DNA of 64,000 nt from Allium sativum (lineage: Eukaryota; Streptophyta; Magnoliopsida; Asparagales; Amaryllidaceae). Under the pieces are notes generated by a model that was not told the origin of the DNA, did not search any database, and saw nothing but the letters and a program-made list of their open reading frames with translations. Positions within the stretch are counted from its first letter, which is position 1; each line of letters starts with the position of its first letter. The stretch is taken from positions 876,207,199-876,271,198 of the forward strand of contig CM060912.1 in NCBI GenBank assembly GCA_030737875.1, read 5' to 3'. The position numbers were made by a program, and so were the translations under genes. Shown in pieces: positions 38,006 to 49,435 of this stretch.

Positions 38006-41000
38006 TGTAAAAACCCGTAACTTCCCTGGTAAGGAAAGCGTGGATAGTTCGAGAACAAGCCACAAAAGAACGCAGACAGAAGAACATTTCATTGTATATT
38101 ACAATAATTCCATCAGAATACAAGAATATACAGAGTATGAATAAATATTACACATAAAATATCAGAGATTATAATACATTACATACCAGCGAAAAATAAC
38201 ACAATACACAACTAGAAGTAATACGCGGATACAAAGCTTTCCGAGTATCGTTCCAGCTGTAAATCAGGATCCTGTGAATATAAATCTGCAAAACCCAAAA
38301 CTACTAGCTGCCCGTGTCAAAATAAGGGCACCCAGAGTTTAGGTTAAAAACAATAAACTCCAGGTCAGTCATGGGACTGGTGTGAGAACTAAAACAGTTA
38401 TTAATCTTTATTTTAAAGTTAGGTAAATCAAGGGACCACGCCGCTAACGCGGAACGGGTTTCCTCCCAAGAATACCAGTGCATAAAACAAACAGCGCAAT
38501 GCTAAATAAAGAAAAATGAAGCTATTATAAGACCCAGGTCCCATCACACAATGCAACGCAAGCCGGAGGGTAGGGTTTTTTCCTTATAATAGCCAAAGAA
38601 TGCTTGATACGTTTAAAACAGATTATTTTGATAGTATTATAAGTGTATAGTGTCAAAACAATTTCAAATCATAAGTATCAATCATAGACGGCATAAGCGC
38701 CCCATCCCACTATGTCGCCATACTAGGCTCTACAAATAAAACCGCAAGGTCACGTATTAGAAGTTTGATTTCCATCTGCGAACCGAGGCAAAAGATAGTC
38801 CTCACCGATTCGAGACTCTCTAGCTCGAGCCTCAGGATCAGAGCTCGAGTGACCCTTGGATCGTCAGGGCCGGTCCACCGATGTGGATTAAAATTCCTGA
38901 ACACTGCGTTTCCCCACCCTTTGGGGCGTAAATAAGCCAACGAATGACTCCATCGCACCCGGATCGTCCGATCTAACTGAGGCGCCTCGCAACAGCAACA
39001 ACCACATAAGTCAAACTCGTCAGGGCGTGTAAAACCACTGACGCCACTTCTAACTAGAAGGAAACACATGCCCCCCTGAGGTCCTCTCCCGTTTTTGGTT
39101 CACAACCGGGGTGTGAGACTCGCGAATTCACGTTACACAAAGCTATGCCACACAGGCCGTGCTTTGATCATCAACCACAAGACTTTGCTTTTCAAAAGAA
39201 GCCTTGATCATTTGCCACTTAGGCATGCCACACAGGCAATTCACTCCATGCGTTTGATATCCATCAATATATAACCCCTGAGCTCGAACGTCTCAAAGAA
39301 GGGAGTTAAGCAAGAGATTAAATTCTCCGCCGCCAAACAGATATATATTTAATAGAAATCAATCACACAGACTAAAATCCAATGTTAGACACAGTCCATT
39401 TACAAGTCCGTTCTGGGTCTGAACGAAACCGGAGGCACCTTGTACCTCGCATATCCATCGATCTCCAAGTACGTCTAGACGACCACCAACTGATTCCCTC
39501 CTCTTGGGTGTACAGCCCAATCAAGATCATCAGTATTTATCCAAACGACGTGAAGACCTCCGGTCTTCGACCACCGTCTTCATCTTCGACTTATCGTCGT
39601 ATCAGTTATTCAGAATGGGATAAACCCGGTCATTCCGAATAACTCGTGTATATTATAAATAAGTGTTACAAAAACACAACATATGCCTCATTCCAATTCA
39701 TCAGTCACTAACCGTAAATTAACAAGAGAATAATTCCCCAAATATTAACTCCGAAGGCCAAAATCAACATCAGATCAATATCCAGAAAACCATTCTGCTT
39801 AGCTAACCGACAGTTAGTTTCTAAATTTCACATTCTTAGGGAAAGGTTCCCATTAATTTTATCAAAGATAAATCCTTTAAATTTATTCTTTAATCTACTT
39901 TTGAATATCAATTCAAACTAGTCGGGATTAGCGAACCACACCGAAGTAATCATTTATTTTATTTCCCAATCCCAACCTATTCATCCCATGAAGTAAAACT
40001 GGTCATACTTCATATCTAACACCAAGGTGTTATCGGTAAATTCAATTACCATTTCACGTTCAAATCTAATTAAAGATTTAACTATCGCCTGGAGCAAAAC
40101 TGGTGATACTCCATTCTCGATCTTTTCAATCTAATTAAAGATTCATTAAAACTCCACTTAGTTTTAATCCTTGACTGGGTTAAAGAATTAGTGTCATTTA
40201 AAACACGGTTCACGATAAACCCAAAATCACATTCCATTAATTATCGGATTAAAGAACAAGTGTTATTTAAAACACTATTCACGATAAACCCAAAAATCAA
40301 TACCAATTCAATTCCAATTAAATATTATTTAATTGGTGCACTTCATTAAATCTAAATAAAAAGATTTAATCTTTTTCTCAACTGGGTTTAAGAACAGTGT
40401 TAATGAAGACACCATTCACGACAAACCCAAATCACATTTGATATTAAATACAAGACTCTGAATAGAAAATATACCGGCTTATATTCAATATCAAATTCTA
40501 CGACCAACAAATATCGTATTGGAAATAACGATATTAATATATCTTTCAAATTCCCATAACAATATCTGTATCATCACGAAATCCAACATCAAAATATTCC
40601 AAAGACAATTTCGATTCAAATCCACACCAATTAAATTATTGGAACTTCTGGTTACTTTTAAAACCATTTCAAATTCAATCTATTTATTTAAAAAAAATAG
40701 AATTATAATTCTAGTTCGAAACTAGTTCATTTCGATAAAAATCTATTTTTATCTTTTCAAATACGGTGTTTTTCATCCCAATATTTCCCAAATCATTCCT
40801 TATGATTTCACACAAATTATTGATATTTTTAATAATTTTATCAAGGCCCATACAGTCGATTTCCATCAACGGCCATCAAACTGCACTTACAGCGACCTTT
40901 TCCAAATTTGATTTGGACATAATTCCAAATCCAACTGTTAGATTTATAATTTCTAATATTCGTTAGAAAGCTCTTTTCGATATGAACCCAACGGTTCCGG

Positions 41001-42787
41001 TTTTAGGAGAATCCGACGGTCGGATCTCCTGCAATATCCATGCGAAGTCAATGGTCGAAAATTCGCGAACTGCCGCGGCGCGGCGCGTTCTATTCAGGCC
41101 ATTATATTATATATATATATATAATATATAATATATACTTCATCGATTTCCTTTTAAAACGTATTTTATAAATTGTTTTGAACACGTTTTCGAAACGATT
41201 TCAGCTTCATTTCAAATTCAAATCAAAATTGAATTTTTCCTTATAAATTCATTTTTAATTCATTTCTAATTGATTTCTATTCAAATCGATTTTCAGTTCA
41301 ATTTCAATACGTTTTAAATTCAATTCAAAATGATTTCAATTCTATTTCAATCTAATTCGAATTTCAATTCTATTCGAATTTCAAATCATTTCAATTTTTT
41401 CGAATTTCAAATCATGTCAATTCAATTCGAATTTCAAATCATTTCAATTTAATTCGAATTTCAATTCCATTTCAATTTAATTCGAATTTCAATTCTATTC
41501 AATTTAATTCGAATTTTTAATTCATTTCAAAGTATCAGATTTTGAAATCACTTTCGATATTCATTATAAAATGAATAAAATCGATATAGACATCGTTTAC
41601 TTCAAAATGATGTAAATTTAATCAACACGGCTTCATCTATTTATATTTTCAAATCTTCTGTTTCAAATATTTCTTTTTCAAATATTTTGTTTCAAAACTG
41701 GAATGAGGCCCAATCAAGTACCATAGATTTTATTTCTATGGATTTCCATACAACGCATGTATATATCAACGATGACAAATAATCAACCATCATCCAAAGT
41801 GCATTCTACACTGCATAAGCATCAAATATAAATATTTAATGCTTATAACAGTCTGTCAATCAATCGATCAACATACAACTAATTATTGGGATTAGTGTAT
41901 GTCATATATCATCCCAATACCCGTGTGGGGTTTTCAAACAATCAAACACAGATTTTATTTGTGTTGTTGGGCGATGTGTAAAGTTTATCGGCCCAATCAA
42001 TATCAGTCAAATGTGTGTATATAAACAAATCATCCGATCTGTTTATATTTATTTCATTTTAAATACACGTTAAAGTTCTATTTTCAACTATAAAATATTT
42101 TAACTATATAAATATTTTATTTCCTTTCACAACACATCACACAATCAACTACACATCAAATCAAACAAACAAGCATACAAGCCGTCCATGGTCTGTGGAC
42201 GACGGGTGTCGGGTGCTACTAAACACCGTCTGCATCCTAGTATATATTTTAACTAGAAAAAATAAATTAAAAGTGAGAAGTTCTCACCGACTAGCTAATC
42301 CAATACCACGACTCTTCATATGTAGGAAATCTTCGCCTTGCTCTCCTTTTGTCACTTTCGTCCACCGTATCCACTACATATATAAAAATTGCATTCTTAT
42401 ATTGTTGTCATGTATATAAAAAATCCCATTTTTATAACTACGCTATATGGATAAAATTCTATTTTTATACCGCTACTATATAGATAGAAATTCTATTTTC
42501 ACTTATATTGCTACTTATATAAAAATCGAATTTTTTATTGCTACTTCATGTATATAAAATTCAAATTTTTATCGCTACTTCATATATATATAAAAATCGA
42601 ATTTTTATCGCTACTTCATATATATAAAAATCGAATCTTTATCACATTAAAAATCTTATCTTCCTTCTATGTAAAATTTTTTATTTTTATTTCTCCATTC
42701 AAATAAAAAAATCACCTTTTTATAATTCAGGTTTATATTTTTAAAATAATGCTAATTTTATTTTTCGAAAACATCTTGCTATTTTAT
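38006..42787 (-). repeat. A2 5' LTR (truncated by C)
   Basis: Ends ...TTTTTACA at 38006, runs to 42787 and breaks at TATTTTAT/TGTAACG. In the 3' LTR the same place reads CTATTTTATTATTC. The missing upstream part, about 1.5 kb, must lie beyond A3, outside the window. It carries the stem at 38521-38593, the palindrome at 38979-38988, TATA-rich tracts near 41110-41135 and hairpin repeats near 42400-42640. Confidence 0.87.
38521..38593 (-). other. Covarying RNA stem, A2 5' LTR
   Basis: Arms GCTATTATAAG (38521-38531) and CTTATAATAGC (38583-38593) pair perfectly. The A2 3' LTR copy (31204-31214, 31266-31276) has one mismatch, TTAG instead of TAAG. Confidence 0.68.
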
Positions 42788-43111
42788 TGTAACGCCCCGC
42801 ATTTTTTTAGCTTTGAAAATAAGAGATTTATATATATTTATAAATAGGGATACGCGAGCGGGTTAATTAAAGAACTGTGGTAATAAAAGATATTCTGTTT
42901 ATATTCTAAGAATTAATTTAAACGGATTTCACCGTTCCGTTCGTCTCGGAAAAATACGCGAAATAGAGTCCGAGTTTTCGAAAATCGGAGTCCATATGAC
43001 CAAGTTATGGCCTGTCGAAGTTTTCGGAAAATTCCAAGTTCAAAACAGTTTAAAACTAGGGCAGAATTCAAAATTCAAACACACATGGGGGAGGGCGGGA
43101 GAATTCCCGCC

Positions 43112-43195
43112 CAGGTCAAGTCGACAGGGGCGTCGACTGTGCAGTCGACACCCCCCCCCCACGTCGACTGCCCAGTCGACACGGGTGTCGACCTG
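43112..43195. repeat. 12-bp-phased GTCGAC array, C 5' LTR
   Basis: GTCGAC at 43120, 43132, 43144, then a run of C, then 43163, 43175, 43187. Spacing is exactly 12 within each half. Adjacent sites form hairpins GTCGACTG-nn-CAGTCGAC, and CCAGGTC...GACCTGG bounds the array. The 3' LTR copy is at 49761-49850. Confidence 0.85.
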
Positions 43196-43334
43196 GCCCA
43201 AAAACCCATTTTGGGTCTGGACGACCTGGTGCACCTGGTTGCTCATTTGGGTCTGGTCTATTGGCCTGTGACGGGTTTTGAGGGTTTAGATCTATCCTAG
43301 GGTTAATCTAAGGGCCTAAACTACTCCTAATCTC

Positions 43335-43342
43335 TATAAAAA
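43335..43342 (+). promoter_or_regulatory. TATA box of C 5' LTR
   Basis: CTCTATAAAAACACC about 550 bp into the LTR, the only clear TATA box in its first kilobase. The 3' LTR has TATAAAA at 49991-49997, about 50 bp before the A3 insertion. Transcription would start near 43365-43375. Confidence 0.6.
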
Positions 43343-44329
43343 CACCCTAGGACCTAACCTAAATCACTAAAAATCATTCTATCAACTAAGTGCTGCCAAA
43401 ATCTCTCTTGGTCATGGCCTCCACCTTCATCTTCAAAAGCTTATGCATGCAAACTAGATTCAAGGCAAAGGAGCAAGCTTTCTACACCAAATCAAGAGTT
43501 TTGATCATCATCTCAACATGGGTTCTACGACAAGACGATTCATGCTCTTAATCCCTTAGCCACGCTATGTAAGTTCTAGCTACTTCTAGATCTAAACGGT
43601 AGTCTTAATGATGGAATGGAATAAAACGAGATTAAACTAAGTATGCTAGCCTATATGAACCTTGTCATGTCTCTTTTGCTTGAACCTATGACTTTAGGCT
43701 ATGTTTAGTGACTAAATCAAGTTACTCATGTTGCATTGGACTTAGTTTGCCATGCAAGATTGAACCTTTACTTGTGGGATGTTGGCATGAATACTTGGAA
43801 CCACTTTTACTTGTGAAATATGTGCATGAACATGACTTGGGGCTTATGCATATAAATGAACCCAAACCCCTCAAGATATTATGCATGTTTGGGACCAAAA
43901 CCCCCTTATGATACTTTGCATGCTTGAGGCCAAATCCTTTAGGGTATTATTCACGTTTGTGGCCAATCCCTTTATGACATCGTGCATGTTTAGAGGCCAA
44001 TATGCAATATGCTAGTTATGTGAACACCTTTGCCTCAATTTTCACCATGTTTAACTTGTGATTCATCTTTGCCATCTTGTACCCATCTTTGTCATATTAT
44101 CCGAAATATGTTTCGCTTTCATGTGCGTTGGGGACACGCTTTAGGTAGCTTAGGCAAACTTGAAAATTGGCTATGATCTTGACGTGAAATTACATGTAAC
44201 ATGAAATGATAAATAACGTGAATATGACACGAAAACTTGACATGGGGCTACATGAAACCATGGACTTAAAAAAAGGGGTCTAAATTTGACATGAACATGA
44301 CACGTAGAAAAACATGAAAGTGGCCAACT

Positions 44330-44545
44330 CGAGGTTGGGTTGAGTTTGTAGCATAAATCTACCCGGACCCGCCCGGCTTAACTAGTGGCTACAAACAATA
44401 TGACCCAATGTGAGTAGTTGGTCATATAGCACTTAAAACCCGAGGTTAGACTAGGTTGTGGTGTAAAGCTACCCGGACCCGCCCGGCTTAACTAGTAACC
44501 ATAACAAAGTCTAATGTGAGAGGTTGGGGTGCATTAATCTAATTA
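44330..44545 (+). repeat. Direct repeat of about 111 bp in C LTR
   Basis: Two diverged copies beginning CGAGGTT at 44330 and 44441. Both contain CTACCCGGACCCGCCCGG and CTTAACTAGT. Confidence 0.8.
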
Positions 44546-44564
44546 ATGCCACATGAAAAGGTTA

Positions 44565-44990
44565 AGTAAATTTGACTAATGACACTTAACCGATATGACA
44601 CGAATGGGTAGGATAAGTGGAACCGGACTTGATTTCTTAATGACGCTTAACCATATAAGACAATTAGGAGATGGGGTTAAGTAATTTACCCTTAACTAAA
44701 CTAAACACGGTACTTAGATGGGGTTAAGTAACCTAGACTTAACTAATCTAACACGGTGAGGTGATGAGGTTAAGTAACCTACACTTAACCGATCTAAAAT
44801 GACAAGTGGATAAGGTTAAGTCGTAAACCGTTTGATATACTTAGCCAATTTGACATACGGGTTGTAGGGCTAAGCCTTGAACTTGAACACTTAGCCAATT
44901 ATGAGATGGTTGGTAGGCGGGTTAAGTCATGGGCTTGAATAACAACACTTAACCCAACAGACAAATAGTTAGAGGAACTAGGTAGAAAAC
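44565..44990 (+). repeat. Degenerate GGTTAAGT/CACTTAAC repeats in C LTR
   Basis: Irregular units in which GGTTAAGTAA is followed by ACACTTAACC, so that each pair can form a short hairpin. Six or more units are visible. No other feature is seen in this stretch. Confidence 0.6.
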
Positions 44991-45179
44991 CGTAGTTAAT
45001 CAAGGGTAACGGGAAAAGAAGCTAAGTGGTAAACCTTAGTCAAGAATAACTAAGTAATAATTCTTTGCCAAGGACATGGGACTAGTTCATAAATAGATGA
45101 GTAACCTGATACGGTAGTTCATCGCTTAGTATACGAGGAGGAGCAACTTATCTGACTTGGATAAAAACCTCCAGCGAAC

Positions 45180-45400
45180 TGGGTGACGAAGCGGTAGCTT
45201 CGGGGTACGTGAGGGTACTCTTGGTATTCCTCTGTGAGGTGGCAGATGGTCCATGAAACCTGGCCTCACAGAGGTTAAGGTCTGCGGTAGAAGAGCCAAG
45301 GGTATGCCTTGGTTGCTGTGCGAGCAACCTAAAGACGGGGATGGATTAGCGTGGAGTCGACGATACTTGATTTTTTCCCTGGATAGCGCGTCGTCGACTA
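45180..45400 (+). ncRNA. Structured RNA segment in C LTR
   Basis: Nested perfect stems: CTTGG/CCAAG (45220-45224 with 45296-45300) encloses CCTCTGTGAGG/CCTCACAGAGG (45229-45239 with 45264-45274). Then come GGTTGCT/AGCAACC with a five-base loop (45311-45317, 45323-45329) and AGTCGACGA/TCGTCGACT (45355-45363, 45391-45399). The segment lies downstream of the predicted start, so it would be in the genomic RNA leader. Not recognised as a known RNA family. The 3' LTR copy is outside the window. Confidence 0.5.
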
Positions 45401-46874
45401 CCTACCATCTTTAGTTAATCGTGTACGTAAGTAAAGGAAGAGAACTCCCAACAGACCATATACTTACTATCGAGTTATGGGTGACGTTGGCCAATAGAAA
45501 AGAGGGGCTATAGTGGGGCCGGGATGTAGTTCTCATACATGATTTTTCTTGGATTGCCTTTCAGTAGTTGAGGGAGGGGTCACGTAGGACCATAGCCACG
45601 GATACAAAAACAGACCTTGATGTCTGCATCGGCAGATGACTTAAAGCTCCCGACCGAGTTCCGTATTTCTTGATTTGCCCTGGCACGGAACTCGGATGGC
45701 ACATTGAGATACATGTGCGTCTAGACATGGAAAACGATTCACGATACATACATGGGATAAGGGGCGGGGTTGACGGGTGGCATAATCCCTAGTGGCCCTA
45801 GGTGGCTCGAACCCAAACCGAGACACGGAAACGTTCATTAGGTAGCATAATCCCTAGTGGTCCTAGGTGGCATAAATCCTAAGTGAGCACGCGATAGTTC
45901 ATGGTAAGAAAACATAACCAGATCAAGGGTAGCAGTCCAAAACAACATCATGGATAAAATGGTACTACGTTGAGGTGGTATAGATTTACAGGGCAAAGCC
46001 CGTATGGCCTACGGCAAAGGACTGAACTTATACATGGAAAGAAACGTACGAGTTGGGAAAACCTACATAGGATATATATATATATATATTAGGTTGACAT
46101 GGACCATCACATGACATTGGGCAAGGGATATTCGTAGTTAATACAGGACACGGGTTGGGATACTAGTACGAAAGGTGCAGAGCAAATATATAGGTTAGAA
46201 CCATGAGGAACATACTTGATAGTAACCTAGGGATGTTATACATGATAGGTACCTTGGGATAGTATACTTGATAAAAAACTGACGATGTGATACCTTGACT
46301 TATCTTGACACCGTAGTTTATCATGGCGCCTTAGTCTATCTTGATACTGAAGTTCAGCCTGTTATCTTGGTTTAGCTTATCTATCTTGTAGTTATCCTTA
46401 TGTTTACTTTCAGTTTATGCATGTCATGTTAACTTTACTTGTTTCTATACTGGAAGTAGATAGGACTTACCAGTCTTTATGACTGACCCCGTTTTGTTTC
46501 GCCTCTCTATCTTCCGTTTTCCCCACAGGTTTTCAGGGAGGAAACGCTATTGTTTAGTTTGGACCACTTCTGCTTGAAGGTCATCATATATAGCTTGGAC
46601 TTCTTTTGGCTATGGCTGCTTTACCAGTTTTCTTTAGGGGAATAAATTATGAAAAGGTTTTATGCTTCTTTACTATTTGCAAGACAGGTTTCTAGGTACT
46701 CTGATGTAAAATGGCTTTAGAGTTTGATGTTTTATAAAGTAATGAAATTTGTGTTACTTCCGTTGTTTTATATGTTCTGTCTTGTAATATTTCTGTGCAT
46801 GCTTACCAATAATGCCCCTCCAAACCTAGTGCATTCCTTTGTGAGTGACCCTGGCGGAGGTGGGGTGTTACATT

Positions 46875-46886
46875 TGGTATCAGAGC
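46875..46886 (+). other. C primer binding site
   Basis: TGGTATCAGAGC two bases after the LTR end, a perfect match to the initiator tRNA-Met 3' end complement. Confidence 0.9.
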
Positions 46887-47532
46887 AGAAGGTTACCAGA
46901 CTGGGCAAAAGTTTTTAAAACCTTCTGAAAGACTATTTGAAAACCGTTTACAAAGAAGCATTTTTCAAGAAAAGTTTTATTTAAAAAAAAAAAGCTACTC
47001 CCCAAAGGCCATTAGCACTATCCTTGTTTCCTTGTTGAATCTCTTTTTCTTTCTTTCCTCCATCCGTAGTCGCAGTGGTTTTAAGTACGACTAGTCTTTT
47101 CTAGCTACGAAAGTGTTCTCTGTAAGATGGAGGTAGTTCCCGAGAGGCCTGTGGCTGTGTTATAAGAAGGGATGGTAAGGAAAAGGATCTCTGTGCAAGA
47201 AGAAAAAAAAAGAGGGGGGCAAGTCGATAGGGGTGTCGACTGCGCAGTCGACACAACCCCCCCCCCCCCCAAGTCGACTGCCCTGTCGACACCACCCCCC
47301 TGTAGCAGAAAAAATAATATAAAGGCACGAAGGCCGACGGCCTTTAGCTCCAAGGCACATTTTGTGCGTCTCCCTTCCAGCCACCAAGAAACCCAAAAAA
47401 CCCCTTCACTTCCTCCACCTCCCACCGCTTCGTTTCTCCGCTATTTTCGGTAAAACCGGTCTCAAATCGAAGCTAAAGCCATCCTCTATCCAAATCTATA
47501 ATTTTCCTCTCTCAATTTGTGCTTAAATCGCC
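46887..47532 (+). other. C internal leader (untranslated)
   Basis: About 650 bp between primer site and the gag-like ATG. It contains an A-run (about 46983-46992), a pyrimidine-rich stretch (47035-47070) and the GTCGAC cluster. Short frames here (for example 47101-47453) exist on both strands, are low complexity and are not supported as genes. Confidence 0.6.
47223..47290. repeat. Second GTCGAC array, in C internal leader
   Basis: GTCGAT 47223, GTCGAC 47235 and 47247, a run of about 14 C, then GTCGAC 47273 and 47285, again with 12-base phasing. Bases 47233-47254 form a perfect 22-bp palindrome. This is the LTR array architecture reappearing outside the LTR. Confidence 0.85.
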
Positions 47533-48846
47533 ATGGAAAACCTTCTTGAGCTTTACCCTCAATTAACACCACAAGAGATAGAATGGTGCGATGAGCGATA
47601 GGAGATAGTTGAGCAATACGCGAAGAGCGCCAACACGAAGTTACTATTAGGCCGCCCGGTGAGATTTGCTGATTTTGCGGGGACCCCCGTGGAAAGTTTA
47701 TTTGCGGAAGCGGGTTTGATTTCTATCTTGGACTCACGCACCGACGAGAGAAGGGGCCTCATGCGTTTGGTAAGGCTTTTTGACGCATTTTTAGAAATTG
47801 GTGAGGATGATGAGGGTTTAGTAACCTATAGTTCAAAGGTTAAGGGTACTCATATTTATATTAATGAGGTCCAGTTTGGTGAAATGTTAAATATCCGCGG
47901 TACGGGAATGGATACAGCGGATCTTGAGATGAATGATAATACTATATGGCGTAGGATTTTCTTTAATGAGCTTGAAAGACAGTGGGATCATGATCATCTA
48001 TGCCCATTAGCTAGATTTGTTATTAGGATATTGCAGTATAATCTTGCGGGGCAGAATGCTAGGTTCGATAGAATTCCACACATCATTAAGATTTCTACCT
48101 ATGCTATATTTGGGGGTATACAGATGAACTGGGCACGAACTATCTTACAACAGTACCATACCACCAGGGAAGTAAGGATTTCCAATATTTTCTTTGGAAA
48201 TTTATGGAATATGGTTTTTATGCGGAGTGGCGTTGATCTACACGACGAGGATTTTGTAGTACTTTCTTCTCATCCCTCTAGTATTATTAGCGCGGCTGCA
48301 CTGACGAGGATGGGTATACAATTGCAACAGCTGCAAGAGTCACAGCCTATGGAACATGATGGGGAGGATGAGAGTGACGAGGAGGAAGAACAAGAGGACG
48401 AGCCACATGATAGTCAGCTTGGATATTTCGAGGAACCCCAGCAGACGACAACAGAGGGGTTTGGGCAAGCACATGCAGAGCAGGCTTGGGAAGGAGCTTG
48501 GACTTCCCAGACCCCGGCATAGGGGGCCGCAGATACGTCCGGGTGGGACCCATAGGTTAGTAGGGATCCAGATTGGAGGTCTGAGTTGAGGTATGTTTCG
48601 GAGCAGCAAGCTCGTATAGTTAGGGGCCACCATGACATACTGAGGACACAGCAGGAGATGCTACAGCCACAGGTTGACCTAGCTCAGACTCAGCAGCAGA
48701 TGCTACACGATATGGGTACCTCTTATGATCAGTTAGGAGCCGGACTTCAGGACTTACAGTTAGAGGTTAGGCAGGGGAATCGACGATAGGGAGAGAGGAT
48801 GGATAGCATAGAGGAGCTCATTCGTAGCTACTTCCGTTAGGCTTGA
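47533..48846 (+). pseudogene. Decayed gag-like gene of element C
   Basis: A frame from ATG 47533 (context CGCCATGG) that stays open for about 435 codons except for TAG at 47599, 48520, 48553, 48787 and 48838, with TGA at 48844. The longest open stretch, to 48522, is 287 codons after position 47659. It has an N-terminal alpha/beta-like region with conserved-looking WDHDHLCPLARFVIRIL and IPHIIKISTYAIFGGIQMNW segments, an acidic Glu/Asp run at about 48355-48405, and a Gln-rich probable coiled coil at 48580-48780. No zinc knuckle or protease is seen. Organisation and composition resemble the putative plant transposon protein domain found in gag-only plant elements. That is recalled similarity, not a search. 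It is the only gene between the LTRs, so a structural Gag role is the natural inference. All breaks are TAG, consistent with CAG decay. Confidence 0.65.
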
Positions 48847-49422
48847 CCTCTATCAGTGTATCCGTAGGGTAGTATTTTATTGTTATCTAGTTGTAACCAT
48901 GTACTGAAATTATCTTAATGTAATCCGCATGTTGTTTGCTTAATGAAAACTGTTGTGCTTGAAATAACCCTGAAAATATTGCACGGTAATATATATAGAC
49001 GAAGAAAAACGGGAAAGTAAATAAACGGGAAAAAGGTAAATTTTTCCGTTGTGTAAGATTTAGAAAATTAGATTTTTCTAAAATTAAAAATGGATGGTAG
49101 GATCTTGGATGCGCCAATTGGATGAACTTCACTCTTATCCAATAAGGGTGTGGGAAAATTTGGATGAAAATGTTTTCGTAAATTTTTGCATTCATTTAGA
49201 ACTGCAAGTATATTTAGGGTGAGAGCATCATGTTTTAGAAAAGAAATTTTCAAGGAAATTGCATCTATATAGGTGGTACCACAAGTTAGGCATACATATT
49301 TTGCTACAATGTAATTCACTTTGCACATGTGCACATGGTTGCAACAATTGGTTGAACACTTTTGGGTGGTAATGAGGGGACATAAATCCTACACTTATTG
49401 AATTTCGGGGACGAAATTCTTT
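48847..49422 (+). other. C internal region downstream of gag-like frame
   Basis: AT-rich, about 575 bp, no frame in element sense longer than 50 codons. No pol remnant seen. It ends with GAATTTCGGGGACGAAATTC, the sequence that typically precedes the purine tract in plant chromovirus-type elements. Confidence 0.65.
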
Positions 49423-49435
49423 AAGGGTGGGAGAA
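49423..49435 (+). other. C polypurine tract
   Basis: AAGGGTGGGAGAA immediately before TGTAACGCCCC of the 3' LTR. Confidence 0.85.

Larger units (their letters stand above)
30691..42787 (-). mobile_element. Element A2: giant-LTR retrotransposon, 5' LTR cut by element C
   Basis: Minus-strand order: 5' LTR (42787 down to 38006, its start displaced by C), primer site, internal region (38005-36956), purine tract, complete 3' LTR (36955-30691). It lies in D. The 3' LTR end reads ...TTTTTACG, where A is expected at the last base. It lacks the extra duplicated segment of A1 and carries its own TATA/leader/hairpin cassette, unrelated in sequence to that of A1 or A3. Confidence 0.87.
42788..46872 (+). 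repeat. C 5' LTR
   Basis: TGTAACGCCCCGC at the start, ...GTGTTACA at the end, followed by the primer site. Contents: an inverted repeat GGGCGGGA/TCCCGCCC (43093-43112) joined to a GTCGAC array, TATAAAAA at 43335-43342, a 111-bp direct repeat (44330-44545), degenerate GGTTAAGT repeats (44565-44990), a hairpin-rich block (45180-45400) and short CCCTAGTGG...CCTAGGTGG duplications (about 45785-45870). The frames in it overlap on both strands and none looks coding. Confidence 0.9.

Noticed and set aside
43007..43300. Pair of 91- and 97-codon frames in the C LTR start
   Set aside because: Two frames and the opposite strand are all open because of repeats. They span the promoter and GTCGAC array and are not shared in frame between the two LTRs.
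46868..46900. tRNA gene suggested by GGTATCAGAGCAG
   Set aside because: Only the primer-binding 12-mer is present, with no cloverleaf. It is the expected retroelement primer site.
47101..47453. Overlapping frames of 75-106 codons on both strands in the C leader
   Set aside because: They are produced by poly-C and GTCGAC repeats, have no start context and no consistent frame.
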